Of a DNA stretch of 64,000 nt, positions 36,690 to 44,305 are shown piece after piece. The stretch is from positions 218,814 to 282,813 of the forward strand of contig CATQHX010000010.1 of assembly GCA_958296065.1 (NCBI GenBank). The letters run 5' to 3'. Under the pieces are notes generated by a model that was given only the letters and a program-made list of their open reading frames with translations, searched no databases and was not told the origin of the DNA. Position numbers and translations under genes: made by a program. The stretch is from Vicinamibacterales bacterium. Lineage in GTDB: Bacteria; Acidobacteriota; Vicinamibacteria; Vicinamibacterales; UBA8438. Every line of letters begins with the position of its first letter. Position 1 is the stretch's first letter.

Positions 36690-37481
36690 TCAAACAGCCT
36701 GCCACATCGCGTTGTGCCGCCGGGCGGCTCCCTCGGCTTCCAACTTGTGCAGGTGGGCAAGCACGCTCTCCCCCGCCGCCCCGCGCAACTCGGCCGCCAG
36801 ATGCGGATAGACCACCTCGACGATCGCCGCCTGCGTGGTGTGTCCACGGCGTAGCGCCGACAGGATCTCGTCATCCCGGCGGCCCCGATGGGCGACGTAC
36901 TGATCGATCAGCGCCGTCACGTCGTCGATCTCGGGCCCGTGCGCCGGCAGCACGCGGGCCGGCCGCAGCTCGCGCACGCGCGCCAACGACGCCAGGTAGT
37001 CCGTCAGGCTGCCGCCGTAGCTGGCGGGCACCACCACCGTGCCGCCCTGAATCAGGAGGTCGCCGCAGAAGAGCGTGCCCTCCGCTTCGTCGAAGAAGCA
37101 GACGTGATCCGGCGCATGGCCCGGCGTGTGCAGCACGCGCAACGCACCGTCCCCGACATCCACAATGTCCCCTTCCGCCAGCGGCCTCCAGGCCACCCGG
37201 TATTCGCGGTCGCGCTCCGGCCAGGGCAGCTTGAAGAACGACGCGTCCATCCAGCGGGCGGCAAGGCCGACGGCCCCGGATGCGTGATCCGGATGCGCGT
37301 GGGTCACGAGGACACGAGACAGCGAGGCGTTGCCGAGCGCCTCGTCGAGCGCGGCCAGATGGCGCGACTCCCCGGTGGCGGCGTCGATCAGGGCCGGCTC
37401 GCGCCCCGGCAGCAGATAGGTGTTGTTGCCGGCCCCGGTGTAGGGACCCGGGTTGAAGCCGGCGATCCGCGTGATCTTCAC
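36690..37481 (-). CDS. Metallo-beta-lactamase-fold hydrolase (LACTB2-like)
   Basis: The GTG start at 37481 overlaps the stop of the thioesterase gene by two bases. The 263-residue protein has the zinc-binding motif VTHAHPDHASG (H61, H63, D65, H66), HTPGHAPDHVCFFDEAEGT, CGDLL and AHGPEIDD. The C-terminal winged region (HTTQAAIVEVVYPHLAAELR) matches LACTB2-type enzymes, which hydrolyse thioesters or RNA. Pairing with a thioesterase gene favours a role in acyl-CoA or glyoxalase-like thioester hydrolysis; this is inference. Confidence 0.88.
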   Translation of the reverse strand: MKITRIAGFNPGPYTGAGNNTYLLPGREPALIDAATGESRHLAALDEALGNASLSRVLVTHAHPDHASGAVGLAARWMDASFFKLPWPERDREYRVAWRPLAEGDIVDVGDGALRVLHTPGHAPDHVCFFDEAEGTLFCGDLLIQGGTVVVPASYGGSLTDYLASLARVRELRPARVLPAHGPEIDDVTALIDQYVAHRGRRDDEILSALRRGHTTQAAIVEVVYPHLAAELRGAAGESVLAHLHKLEAEGAARRHNAMWQAV

Positions 37482-37906
37482 GTGGCGGCGACGGGCCCGG
37501 TCATCAGCGCCTCGAGTTTCGCGCGGAAACCGTCCGGGATGGGAGTGGTCCGATTGGCGTCGTAGTCGAAGACCGCCTGTACCGCCTTGCCGACCGCGGC
37601 GACCGCGTCGTCCCGCACGCGGCGCGCCTCGAACTCGGAGGTGAAGCTGGTGCGGCCGAGCGCCACCACGCGCATGCCGACCTCGATCTGGTCGCCGAAG
37701 ACCACCTGCGCCTTGTAGTCGCACGACGCATGGGCCAGAATGACGCCCAGCCCGGCCTGGGCCAGCTCGCGGCGCAGACCCAGCGTCTCCGCCATCACGG
37801 CGCGCGCCTGCTCGAAGTAGGTGAAATAGACCGCGTTGTTGACGTGTCCCATCGCGTCGCAGTCGCGAAAGCGCACCTCGATGCGGTGGGTGAAGGCCGA
37901 AGTCAC
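37478..37906 (-). CDS. Hot-dog acyl-CoA thioesterase (YbgC/4-hydroxybenzoyl-CoA type)
   Basis: 142 residues from GTG 37906. The hot-dog signature VRFRDCDAMGHVNNAVYFTY has Asp17 at the catalytic position and FEQARAVM in the central helix. SCDYKAQVVFGDQIEVGMRV gives the paired strand. It hydrolyses acyl-CoA thioesters in the cytosol. It is translationally coupled to the MBL hydrolase downstream. Its start lies only 15 bp from the divergent ThyX-like gene, so both promoters must be tightly overlapped or lie within coding sequence. Confidence 0.88.
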   Translation of the reverse strand: MTSAFTHRIEVRFRDCDAMGHVNNAVYFTYFEQARAVMAETLGLRRELAQAGLGVILAHASCDYKAQVVFGDQIEVGMRVVALGRTSFTSEFEARRVRDDAVAAVGKAVQAVFDYDANRTTPIPDGFRAKLEALMTGPVAAT

Positions 37907-37921
37907 GGCGTATGATACCGC

Positions 37922-39550
37922 GTGCGTTCGACGCTCGCGATTCCGGAGACATTCGCCCCCGAGGAGACCGTCGCGCTGGCGCCCTACTTCGGCAACACCG
38001 ACCAGCCGGTCTTCGTGCTGACCAACCTTCCTGAAGCGGTCAAGGGGGCGTTGTTCGCACGGTATTCGCGTTCGGCGAAATCCATCCGCCGTCTCTTCCT
38101 AGACGAATTCTCCGACGGCGTCGAAGCGGGCGCCGACCCCGCCGGTACGGGCACTGCCCCCGGCCGCGAGCGCGCCGAGCGCTTGTACCGCCGAGTGTTC
38201 GATCAGTACGGCGACGATTCGGTGGCGCAGCTCGGCGGCGCGCATATCGCCTGCGAGGGCGTGTCGAACATCCTGACGAAGGTGCTCGAGCGCGGCCGGC
38301 TGATGTCGTACCTGGAGCAGTCGACCCGCTACGTGCCGTACACCGACCGTCCGGGCGGCCGCTGGAAGTACGTGGTTCCTGCCGAGCTCGAGGACGACGC
38401 GGACCGCCGCGCGTTCCAGGCGACGCTCGATCGAGCGTTCGATACCTACGCCCGCTGGATCGGCCCCGCACAAGAGTACTTCCGCGCACGGCACCCGCAA
38501 TCCGCGACGGACTCGGACGCGGTCTACCGCGCCGTGATTCGCGCCAAGGCGCTCGACACGCTGCGCGGCCTCCTGCCGGCCGCGACCCGGTCCAACGTGG
38601 GGATCTACGGCTCCGGCCAGGCCTACGAGATGCTGTTGCTCCGGATGCGCGCCCACCCGCTGGCCGAGACCCGCGAGGTGGCCGACCTGATGCTGCATGA
38701 GTTGCGACGGGTGATCCCGGCGCTCTTGCGGCGGGTCGACCGGCCGGACCGCGGCATCCGCTGGAGCGACTACCTCGAGACGTGCGAGCGGGAGGCGCGC
38801 GCGCTGGCGAGCACCATGACCGGCACACTCCACCCCGAGTCGCGCGAGGAGGTTACACTCGCCGACTTCGACCCGGAGGGCGAGATCAAGGTGGTGGCCG
38901 CAGCCCTGTACGCGGCGTCCCCACTGCCGCTCGACCGGCTGCTGGCGGTGGCCCGAGGCCTGTCGGCAGAAGAGCGGATCCGCGTGCTCCGAACCTACGC
39001 AGGAACCCGTGAGAACCGGCGGCACCGCCCCGGCCGGGCCTTCGAGCATGCCACCTACACGTTCGACGTGGTGTCGGACTACGGCGCGTTCCGGGATCTC
39101 CAACGCCACCGCATGCTCACCCTGGACTGGCAGGAACTGACCACGAGCCACGGTCCCGTCCCGCCAACGGATGCGGTAGAGGAGGTCGGGGCGCTGGGCG
39201 ACTGGCGGCGCGTGATGGACGACTCCGCTGCGCTGCACGACCGCCTGGCCCGCTGCTGTTCGCCAGCGGTCGCGCAGTACGCCGTCTCGATGGCCTACCG
39301 CATCCGCTTTTACATGCGGATGAACGCGCGCGAGGCCATGCATGTCATCGAGCTCCGCACGACCCCGCAGGGCCACCCGGCCTACCGGCGAGTCTGCCAG
39401 CGCATGCACCGGCTGATCGCCCAAGAGGCGGGGCACCGCGCGATCGCCGATGCGATGACCTTCGCGGATCACTCGAGCGTCGAGCTCGAGCGGCTCGCTT
39501 CCGAGCGCGCCCTCGACACGAAGCGGGCGGCCCGACACAGAGCGCCCTGA
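37922..39550 (+). CDS. Double ThyX-like flavoprotein
   Basis: The 542-residue protein contains two ThyX-related halves. The first carries RGRLMSYLEQSTRYVPY (from R124), close to the RHRxxSxNExSxRY motif but with Gly for His and Leu for Asn. The second carries LQRHRMLTLDWQEL (R395-H396-R397), with RHR but without the Ser/Glu/Arg end. RIRFYMRMNAREAMHVIELR and GHRAIADAM further match ThyX folds. The family is annotated as FAD-dependent thymidylate synthase, but this tandem form may have another activity. The GTG start at 37922 lacks a clear ribosome-binding site. Confidence 0.82.
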   Translation: MRSTLAIPETFAPEETVALAPYFGNTDQPVFVLTNLPEAVKGALFARYSRSAKSIRRLFLDEFSDGVEAGADPAGTGTAPGRERAERLYRRVFDQYGDDSVAQLGGAHIACEGVSNILTKVLERGRLMSYLEQSTRYVPYTDRPGGRWKYVVPAELEDDADRRAFQATLDRAFDTYARWIGPAQEYFRARHPQSATDSDAVYRAVIRAKALDTLRGLLPAATRSNVGIYGSGQAYEMLLLRMRAHPLAETREVADLMLHELRRVIPALLRRVDRPDRGIRWSDYLETCEREARALASTMTGTLHPESREEVTLADFDPEGEIKVVAAALYAASPLPLDRLLAVARGLSAEERIRVLRTYAGTRENRRHRPGRAFEHATYTFDVVSDYGAFRDLQRHRMLTLDWQELTTSHGPVPPTDAVEEVGALGDWRRVMDDSAALHDRLARCCSPAVAQYAVSMAYRIRFYMRMNAREAMHVIELRTTPQGHPAYRRVCQRMHRLIAQEAGHRAIADAMTFADHSSVELERLASERALDTKRAARHRAP

Positions 39551-39640
39551 CGTAGCGATTCCCCGAGAGGGCGCGGAAGGGACCCCGAGCGCCCGACGGG
39601 ACGCTCCGCCAGCCACAGGCGCCCCGCGCCCCGCGCGATC

Positions 39641-40174
39641 TCACCCGCCGGACTCGCCGTCCTTGTGCCAGTAGCGGTCGTACTCGGTGAGGAAGGTCAG
39701 ACTGTCGAACGAGCCCATCCGGTCCAGGAACAGCACGCCGTCGAGGTGATCGGTCTCGTGCTGGATCACGCGGGCGGCGAAGCCCTTGGCGGTCATGCGC
39801 TGCGGCGTGCCGTGACGATCGAGGCACCGCACACGGATCTCCGTCGCCCGGGGCACGCGGCCGCGGAGGTCCGGGATGCTCAGGCAACCCTCCCAGTCCT
39901 CTTCCTCCGCCAGACCCAGGGGCTCGATCTCCGGGTTGATCATCACCATCGGGGGCAGGCCGCCGTCCGGATCGTCCACGCCCGCGACGAACAGCCTCAG
40001 ACTCTCGTGCACCTGCGGCGCGGCCAGCCCGATGCCGGCGTACTCGTTCATCGTCTCGAACATGTCGTCGATGAGCTGCTGCACGGCCGGGGACCCGATG
40101 TCGGCGGGGTCGAGAGGCGGCGTGCGACGGCGGAGCACCGGGTGCCCCATCCGCGCCACCTTCAGGATGGACAT
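39641..40174 (-). CDS. def: Peptide deformylase
   Basis: 177 residues with all three deformylase motifs: GIGLAAPQ (47-54), EGCLSIP (Cys97) and QHETDHLDG (H139, E140, H143), which together bind the catalytic Fe/Zn. The enzyme removes the N-formyl group from nascent proteins at the ribosome. It stands alone, divergent from the Nudix gene, with no fmt beside it as in many bacteria. The start at ATG 40174 matches the usual N-terminus (SILKVARMGHPVLR). Confidence 0.95.
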   Translation of the reverse strand: MSILKVARMGHPVLRRRTPPLDPADIGSPAVQQLIDDMFETMNEYAGIGLAAPQVHESLRLFVAGVDDPDGGLPPMVMINPEIEPLGLAEEEDWEGCLSIPDLRGRVPRATEIRVRCLDRHGTPQRMTAKGFAARVIQHETDHLDGVLFLDRMGSFDSLTFLTEYDRYWHKDGESGG

Positions 40175-40196
40175 CGATTCACATTATATTCGCCCG

Positions 40197-40736
40197 GTGA
40201 ACCACCCGCATGTCCACGACCCCGCGCTCCGGTTCTGCTCGTCCTGTGGCGGCCCCCTCGCGCCGCAGCGGATCAAGGAAGGCGAGCCCGAGCGGCCCGT
40301 CTGCACCCGTTGCGGGCACGTCGTCTACCTGGATCCGAAGGTAGCCGTCGGGACGGTGATCACCGACGATGACGACCGCATCGCGCTGGTTCGGCGGTCG
40401 ATAGAGCCCGGCTACGGCAAGTGGGTCTTCCCCGGCGGCTACGTCGACCGCGGGGAAGTGCCGACCGTCGCCGCGGTTCGCGAGGCGCGTGAAGAGGCCA
40501 GCCTCGACATCCGGCTCGACGGACTGATCAACATCTACGCGTATGCCGGGGCGGTGCCGATCGTCATCGTCTACGAGGCGTCGGTGGTGGGCGGCACGCT
40601 GGACGCGGCCGACGAGTCGCTGGAGGCCGCGTGGTTCGCCCCGGAAGATGTTCCGTGGCCCGACCTCGCCTTTCGGAGCACCCGCGACGCGCTGCGAGAC
40701 CATCGCAGGGGCCTGATCCACCGGGATCTGATCTGA
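40197..40736 (+). CDS. Nudix hydrolase with N-terminal zinc ribbon
   Basis: From GTG 40197 the protein has 179 residues. A zinc ribbon (FCSSCGG, C14/C17, and CTRCGH, C36/C39) is followed by VYLDPKVAVGTVITDDDDRI and the Nudix box GGYVDRGEVPTVAAVREARE-EASL (about 80-103). This layout resembles NADH-pyrophosphatase-related and ADP-ribose-type Nudix enzymes that cleave nucleoside diphosphate derivatives. An alternative ATG at 40167 would overlap the divergent def gene; the GTG is preferred because conserved sequence begins just after it. Confidence 0.88.
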   Translation: MNHPHVHDPALRFCSSCGGPLAPQRIKEGEPERPVCTRCGHVVYLDPKVAVGTVITDDDDRIALVRRSIEPGYGKWVFPGGYVDRGEVPTVAAVREAREEASLDIRLDGLINIYAYAGAVPIVIVYEASVVGGTLDAADESLEAAWFAPEDVPWPDLAFRSTRDALRDHRRGLIHRDLI

Positions 40737-40792
40737 TCCCCCGGACACCGGGGCCTGCGCGCACGATCGAGCGGCCCGTCAAGGCATCGCTA

Positions 40793-40827
40793 CCCCGAAA
40801 CGCCGAGCCAGCGCGACGTTCGGGGCG
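40793..40827. repeat. Degenerate copy of the two-hairpin dispersed element (second hairpin only)
   Basis: CCCCGAAACGCCGAGCCAGC and the following GTTCGGGGCGC align with 55470-55505 (CCGAAACGCCGAGCC...GTTTCGGGGCGC), with a shortened right arm. It lies in the convergent gap between the Nudix gene and thiI. Confidence 0.65.
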
Positions 40828-40848
40828 CAGGCGGACCGGCTCCGCGCC

Positions 40849-42075
40849 TCAGCCCGCGGCGCCCTCCTCGGGAACGGGTACGAGCGGCGCCGCGGCCTGC
40901 GGCGGAAACCGATACTCCTGGCGCTCGACCTCCGCCAGCGCCTTGTCGACCAGTTCCGCGACCGGCAGGTTCCGCTCGGCGCGCTCGACCTCCTCCAAAC
41001 GCGCCCGGGTCGACGGCCGACGCGGCACGAACAGCGTGCAGCAATCCTGGTCCGGGATGATGGAAACCGGATACGTACCGAGGCGCCGCGCCTCTTGCGT
41101 AATCTCCTCCTTGTCGGAACCGATCAGCGGCCGCAGCACCGGCAGCGTGACGACGTCGTTGATTACCGCCAGGTTCTCGATGGTCTGCGACGCCACCTGA
41201 CCCACCGCCTCCCCGGTGACGAGCGCCTTGGCGCCGCAGGCGCCGGCCAGCCGCTCGGCGATCCGCATCATCATCCGACGGTAGAGGACGACGCGCAGCG
41301 GGGGCGGCGCCGAGAGCACGATCGTCTGCTGAATTTCCCCGAAGCGCACGGAATAGAGCCGGGAACGCAACTGGTGGCGCGTCAGCAGATCGGCGATCTC
41401 GCGGGTCTTGTCGAGCGACGCGCGAGAGAGGATCGGGTACGCGTGGAAGTGAACGAACCGGACCCGGCAGCCCCGCTTCATGAGTCGGTAGGCGGCGACC
41501 GGCGAGTCGATCCCCCCGGACAGCAGGCAGAGCACGGCGCCGCTGGTAGCGGTCGGCAATCCCCCTTGGCCCGGCTCCTTCCCGAGCGTGTAGAACACCC
41601 GATCCGGGAGTATCTCGACGCCGATGGCGAGGTCCGGCGAAGCGAGGTCCACGCGCCAGCCCGTTCCCGCCTTGATGCGACCGCCTACCTCGCGCTCGAC
41701 TTGCGGCGACGTCAACGGATACGTCTTGTCGGCCCGGCTGGCCCGGACCCGGAAGCTCGTCACGCGATCGACGTCCAGGCCGGGCTCGTCGAGATGCCGG
41801 AGGATCGCCCCGGCGATCTCATCGATCTCCCTGCCGCTGCTCCTGGCGCGCGCAAAGTTCGCCACGCCGAAGATCCGGCTCAGGCGCTCGCGCACCGCCG
41901 GCCATTCAGCGGCCGAGCCCAGCTCCACTTCGATCCGTCCCATGAGCGGGCGCACACGGGCGACATCCAGATCGGCCGTCGCGTCGCGCAGAGCGCCCGC
42001 GAGACGCTCGATGAACCACGGGCGGTTCCGCCCCTTGAGCGCAATCTCCTGGTAGTGGACGATGACCGACTCCAT
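40849..42075 (-). CDS. thiI: tRNA 4-thiouridine synthase ThiI (no rhodanese domain)
   Basis: The 408-residue protein starts best at ATG 42075 (MESVIVHYQEIALKGRNRPW); a TTG three codons earlier is possible. It has the ThiI ferredoxin-like/THUMP region and the PP-loop LCLLSGGIDSPVAAYRLMKR (about 180-195), then KALVTGEAVGQVASQTIENL and IPDQDCCTLFVP. It adenylates tRNA U8 for sulfur insertion and may supply sulfur for thiamin. The C-terminal rhodanese domain of the E. coli protein is missing, as in the shorter Bacillus-type enzyme, so sulfur must come from a separate protein. Confidence 0.94.
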   Translation of the reverse strand: MESVIVHYQEIALKGRNRPWFIERLAGALRDATADLDVARVRPLMGRIEVELGSAAEWPAVRERLSRIFGVANFARARSSGREIDEIAGAILRHLDEPGLDVDRVTSFRVRASRADKTYPLTSPQVEREVGGRIKAGTGWRVDLASPDLAIGVEILPDRVFYTLGKEPGQGGLPTATSGAVLCLLSGGIDSPVAAYRLMKRGCRVRFVHFHAYPILSRASLDKTREIADLLTRHQLRSRLYSVRFGEIQQTIVLSAPPPLRVVLYRRMMMRIAERLAGACGAKALVTGEAVGQVASQTIENLAVINDVVTLPVLRPLIGSDKEEITQEARRLGTYPVSIIPDQDCCTLFVPRRPSTRARLEEVERAERNLPVAELVDKALAEVERQEYRFPPQAAAPLVPVPEEGAAG

Positions 42076-42185
42076 CGGCTTCAAAACGGTAACTGGCCCG
42101 TCCCGGATCGTACCCGCCAGCGCGGCCGTGATCCAATGGCCGCCCCAATCGGGCGCCGCGCCCCCCCAGGCGTTACCATGGAAGC

Positions 42186-42674
42186 ATGCGTGACGTCCTG
42201 GCGGCCCTGGTGGCGCTCGCGCTGCTCTTCTTCGCCCTGCGGCTCGCGACGACGTTGACCCGCGACCGGCGCAAACGCGGCAGCGAGCGCGAGGCGATAG
42301 CGGCGAGCGGGCGCACGATCCTGGCCGAGATACCGTCGAACACGGGCCTCGTCTTCTTCACCGAGGATGCCGAGACGTTCCACCTCGGCGAGCGGCCGAT
42401 CCCGAAGACGGCCATCAAGGCCGCGCGCGTCCTGATAAACGGCGCCCCGATTGCCGTTGCCGCCAGCCCCGATCACCGGGACGCGGCCGCGGTCTCGAGC
42501 GAGATGGTCCAGCAGCGGCCGGAGGGGCTCTCCCGTGACCAGTGGGACGTGGCGATCGACACCGGGGACGACACGGTGCTCGTCCCCTGCGGCGCCATCC
42601 GCGAGCAGATTTCCCAGGAACTCGCCCGCAATATCTTCGACGCGGTGAAGCGCGCCATCGAGGTTCGCGGCTGA
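42186..42674 (+). CDS. Small membrane-anchored protein of unknown function
   Basis: 162 residues with one N-terminal membrane helix (VLAALVALALLFFALRLATT) followed by a basic stretch (RDRRKRGSERE), so the bulk probably stays in the cytosol. The body has a mixed alpha/beta composition (NTGLVFFTEDAETFHLGERP; DQWDVAIDTGDDTVLVPCGA). I recognise no family. It is divergent from thiI and convergent with the adenosyltransferase gene, 34 bp away. Confidence 0.7.
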   Translation: MRDVLAALVALALLFFALRLATTLTRDRRKRGSEREAIAASGRTILAEIPSNTGLVFFTEDAETFHLGERPIPKTAIKAARVLINGAPIAVAASPDHRDAAAVSSEMVQQRPEGLSRDQWDVAIDTGDDTVLVPCGAIREQISQELARNIFDAVKRAIEVRG

Positions 42675-42708
42675 GCCTGCACCGCCATGTGCAACCGGAC
42701 CGCCAACG

Positions 42709-43248
42709 TCACCACTCGATTTCGGAAACGCCGCTGCGATGGTTCACGGCGCGCGCCAGAGCGAACAGGAGATCGGACAGGCGGTTGACGTAGCGCAGGA
42801 GTTCCGGCTCGAGCGACTCCACCCCGAGACCCACGATCCGCCGCTCGGCGCGCCGGCAAACGGCGCGGGCCTGATGCAGCGCGGCCCCGGGCGGGCCGCC
42901 TCCGGGCAGGATGAAGCTCCGCAGCGGCGGCAGTCCGCCGTCGACGCTGTCGATCCACCCCTCCAGCCGCTCGACGTCCGCCCTGTCGATCCGCGCCTTG
43001 GTCACGCGGGCCGAGATGCGGGACCGCGGATCGGCCAGTCGCGCGCCAATGGCGAACAGGTCGCGCTGCACCTCGACCACCATCTCGTCGAGGTCGTCGG
43101 GCAGCCCCGCGGCGCGGGCCAGACCGACCGTCGCGTTCAGCTCGTCGACGTCACCATAGACCGCAACGCGGGCATCGTCCTTCGGAACCGTGGTGCCGTC
43201 GAAAAGGGCCGTGGTGCCACGGTCGCCAATGCCGGTATAGAGAGGCAT
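42709..43248 (-). CDS. pduO: PduO-type cob(I)alamin adenosyltransferase
   Basis: 179 residues from ATG 43248 (a TTG two codons upstream is possible). The family motifs are TGIGDRGTTALFDG at the start, VYGDVDELNATVGLARAAG, FILPGGGPPGAALHQARAVC, CRRAERRIV and RYVNRLSDLLFALARAVN. The enzyme transfers the adenosyl group of ATP to cobalamin, giving coenzyme B12. It begins 9 bases after the ygfZ stop and is likely co-transcribed. The GEE-type PGGG loop and the Arg-rich CRRAER segment bind ATP, so the assignment is secure. Confidence 0.94.
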   Translation of the reverse strand: MPLYTGIGDRGTTALFDGTTVPKDDARVAVYGDVDELNATVGLARAAGLPDDLDEMVVEVQRDLFAIGARLADPRSRISARVTKARIDRADVERLEGWIDSVDGGLPPLRSFILPGGGPPGAALHQARAVCRRAERRIVGLGVESLEPELLRYVNRLSDLLFALARAVNHRSGVSEIEW

Positions 43249-43257
43249 CGGCAACTA

Positions 43258-44277
43258 TCATACGCGCCGGTCGGCGGACACGAACGGCAGGCCGGTAACA
43301 ACCGCCGGCGCGCGGTCCGTTCCGAGCGCGACGTCGACACGTGCCCCGCCCCCCTCGGCCAGCTCCCGCCGGACGTACCCGAGCGCAATCACCGCGGTGA
43401 CAGCCGGCGAGCGCACCGTGCTCGTGACTCGACCCACCTCGTCGTCGCCGCTGAAGATCGAGGCTCCAGGCGACGGGAGCGGCGCCTCCGAAGCCGTGGA
43501 CCGCTCGAAGGTCAGACCCACCAGCCGGCGCGCCACCCGCCCCTGACCGCGGTGGAGAATGCGGACGATGACCTCCTGCCCCACGTAGCATCCCTTGTCG
43601 AAGCTGATGGCGCGGTCGGCAATGCCGGCCTCGAGCGGAATCGTGTCGTGATCCATGTCGATCGGAAACTGGGGCCGGCCCGACTCCACGCGTACCGCCT
43701 CGGCGGCGGCGGGCTCCACCGCGACCGCGCCAGCCGCCGCAAGCGCCCGCTGCAACGCTCCGGCGGCAGGCCGCTCCACCACCACGCGGTAGCCCTCCAC
43801 GCCTAGGTCGTCGGTGCGCGCCACCAGACCGGCGCCCGACCCGAGGTCGAAAGCACGATGCTCGCAGACCGCCAGCGGACACGCTCGCACGCCGGCCAGC
43901 ACCGCGATCACCTCGCGAGCACGCGGACCGTGCACTCCGAACGCCGTCCGTCCCGCGGTCAGGTTCTCGATACGCACATCCTCCGTAAAGACGAGGTCGT
44001 CGAACCGCTCCCGCAGCCGGTCCGCGACGCTGCCGTCCACGTCCAGCAACAGCCGATCGCGATCCGCGAAGACGTACATGTCGGCGGTCATGCGCCCCTG
44101 CGGCGTGAGGCAGGTGGCGTAACAGCCGCTCCCCGGCGACAGCGCGGCGACGTCGTTGCTCAACAGGCCCTGCAGGAAGTCGGCGCGGTCGTGTCCGGCG
44201 ACCGCGAGCCAGCCGCGGCCCTCCAGTCGGAGAAGGCCCGCACCGTTGCGCAGAATCCGATAATCGGCGATATTCAT
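43258..44277 (-). CDS. ygfZ: YgfZ/GcvT-like folate-binding Fe-S maturation protein
   Basis: 339 residues with the YgfZ hallmark DKGCYVGQEVIVR (about 225-237), whose Cys is essential in the family, plus the N-terminal DRADFLQGLLSNDV and CYATCLTPQGRMTADMYVF segments and a GcvT-like barrel end (RRLVGLTFE). YgfZ proteins bind tetrahydrofolate and help assemble or repair certain [4Fe-4S] enzymes. It forms a two-gene unit with pduO. The ATG (44277-44275) overlaps the start of the divergent hydrolase frame (CATGG). Confidence 0.93.
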   Translation of the reverse strand: MNIADYRILRNGAGLLRLEGRGWLAVAGHDRADFLQGLLSNDVAALSPGSGCYATCLTPQGRMTADMYVFADRDRLLLDVDGSVADRLRERFDDLVFTEDVRIENLTAGRTAFGVHGPRAREVIAVLAGVRACPLAVCEHRAFDLGSGAGLVARTDDLGVEGYRVVVERPAAGALQRALAAAGAVAVEPAAAEAVRVESGRPQFPIDMDHDTIPLEAGIADRAISFDKGCYVGQEVIVRILHRGQGRVARRLVGLTFERSTASEAPLPSPGASIFSGDDEVGRVTSTVRSPAVTAVIALGYVRRELAEGGGARVDVALGTDRAPAVVTGLPFVSADRRV

Positions 44278-44305
44278 GGCTCAGTTCGTACCACAGGTCG
44301 ATGAT

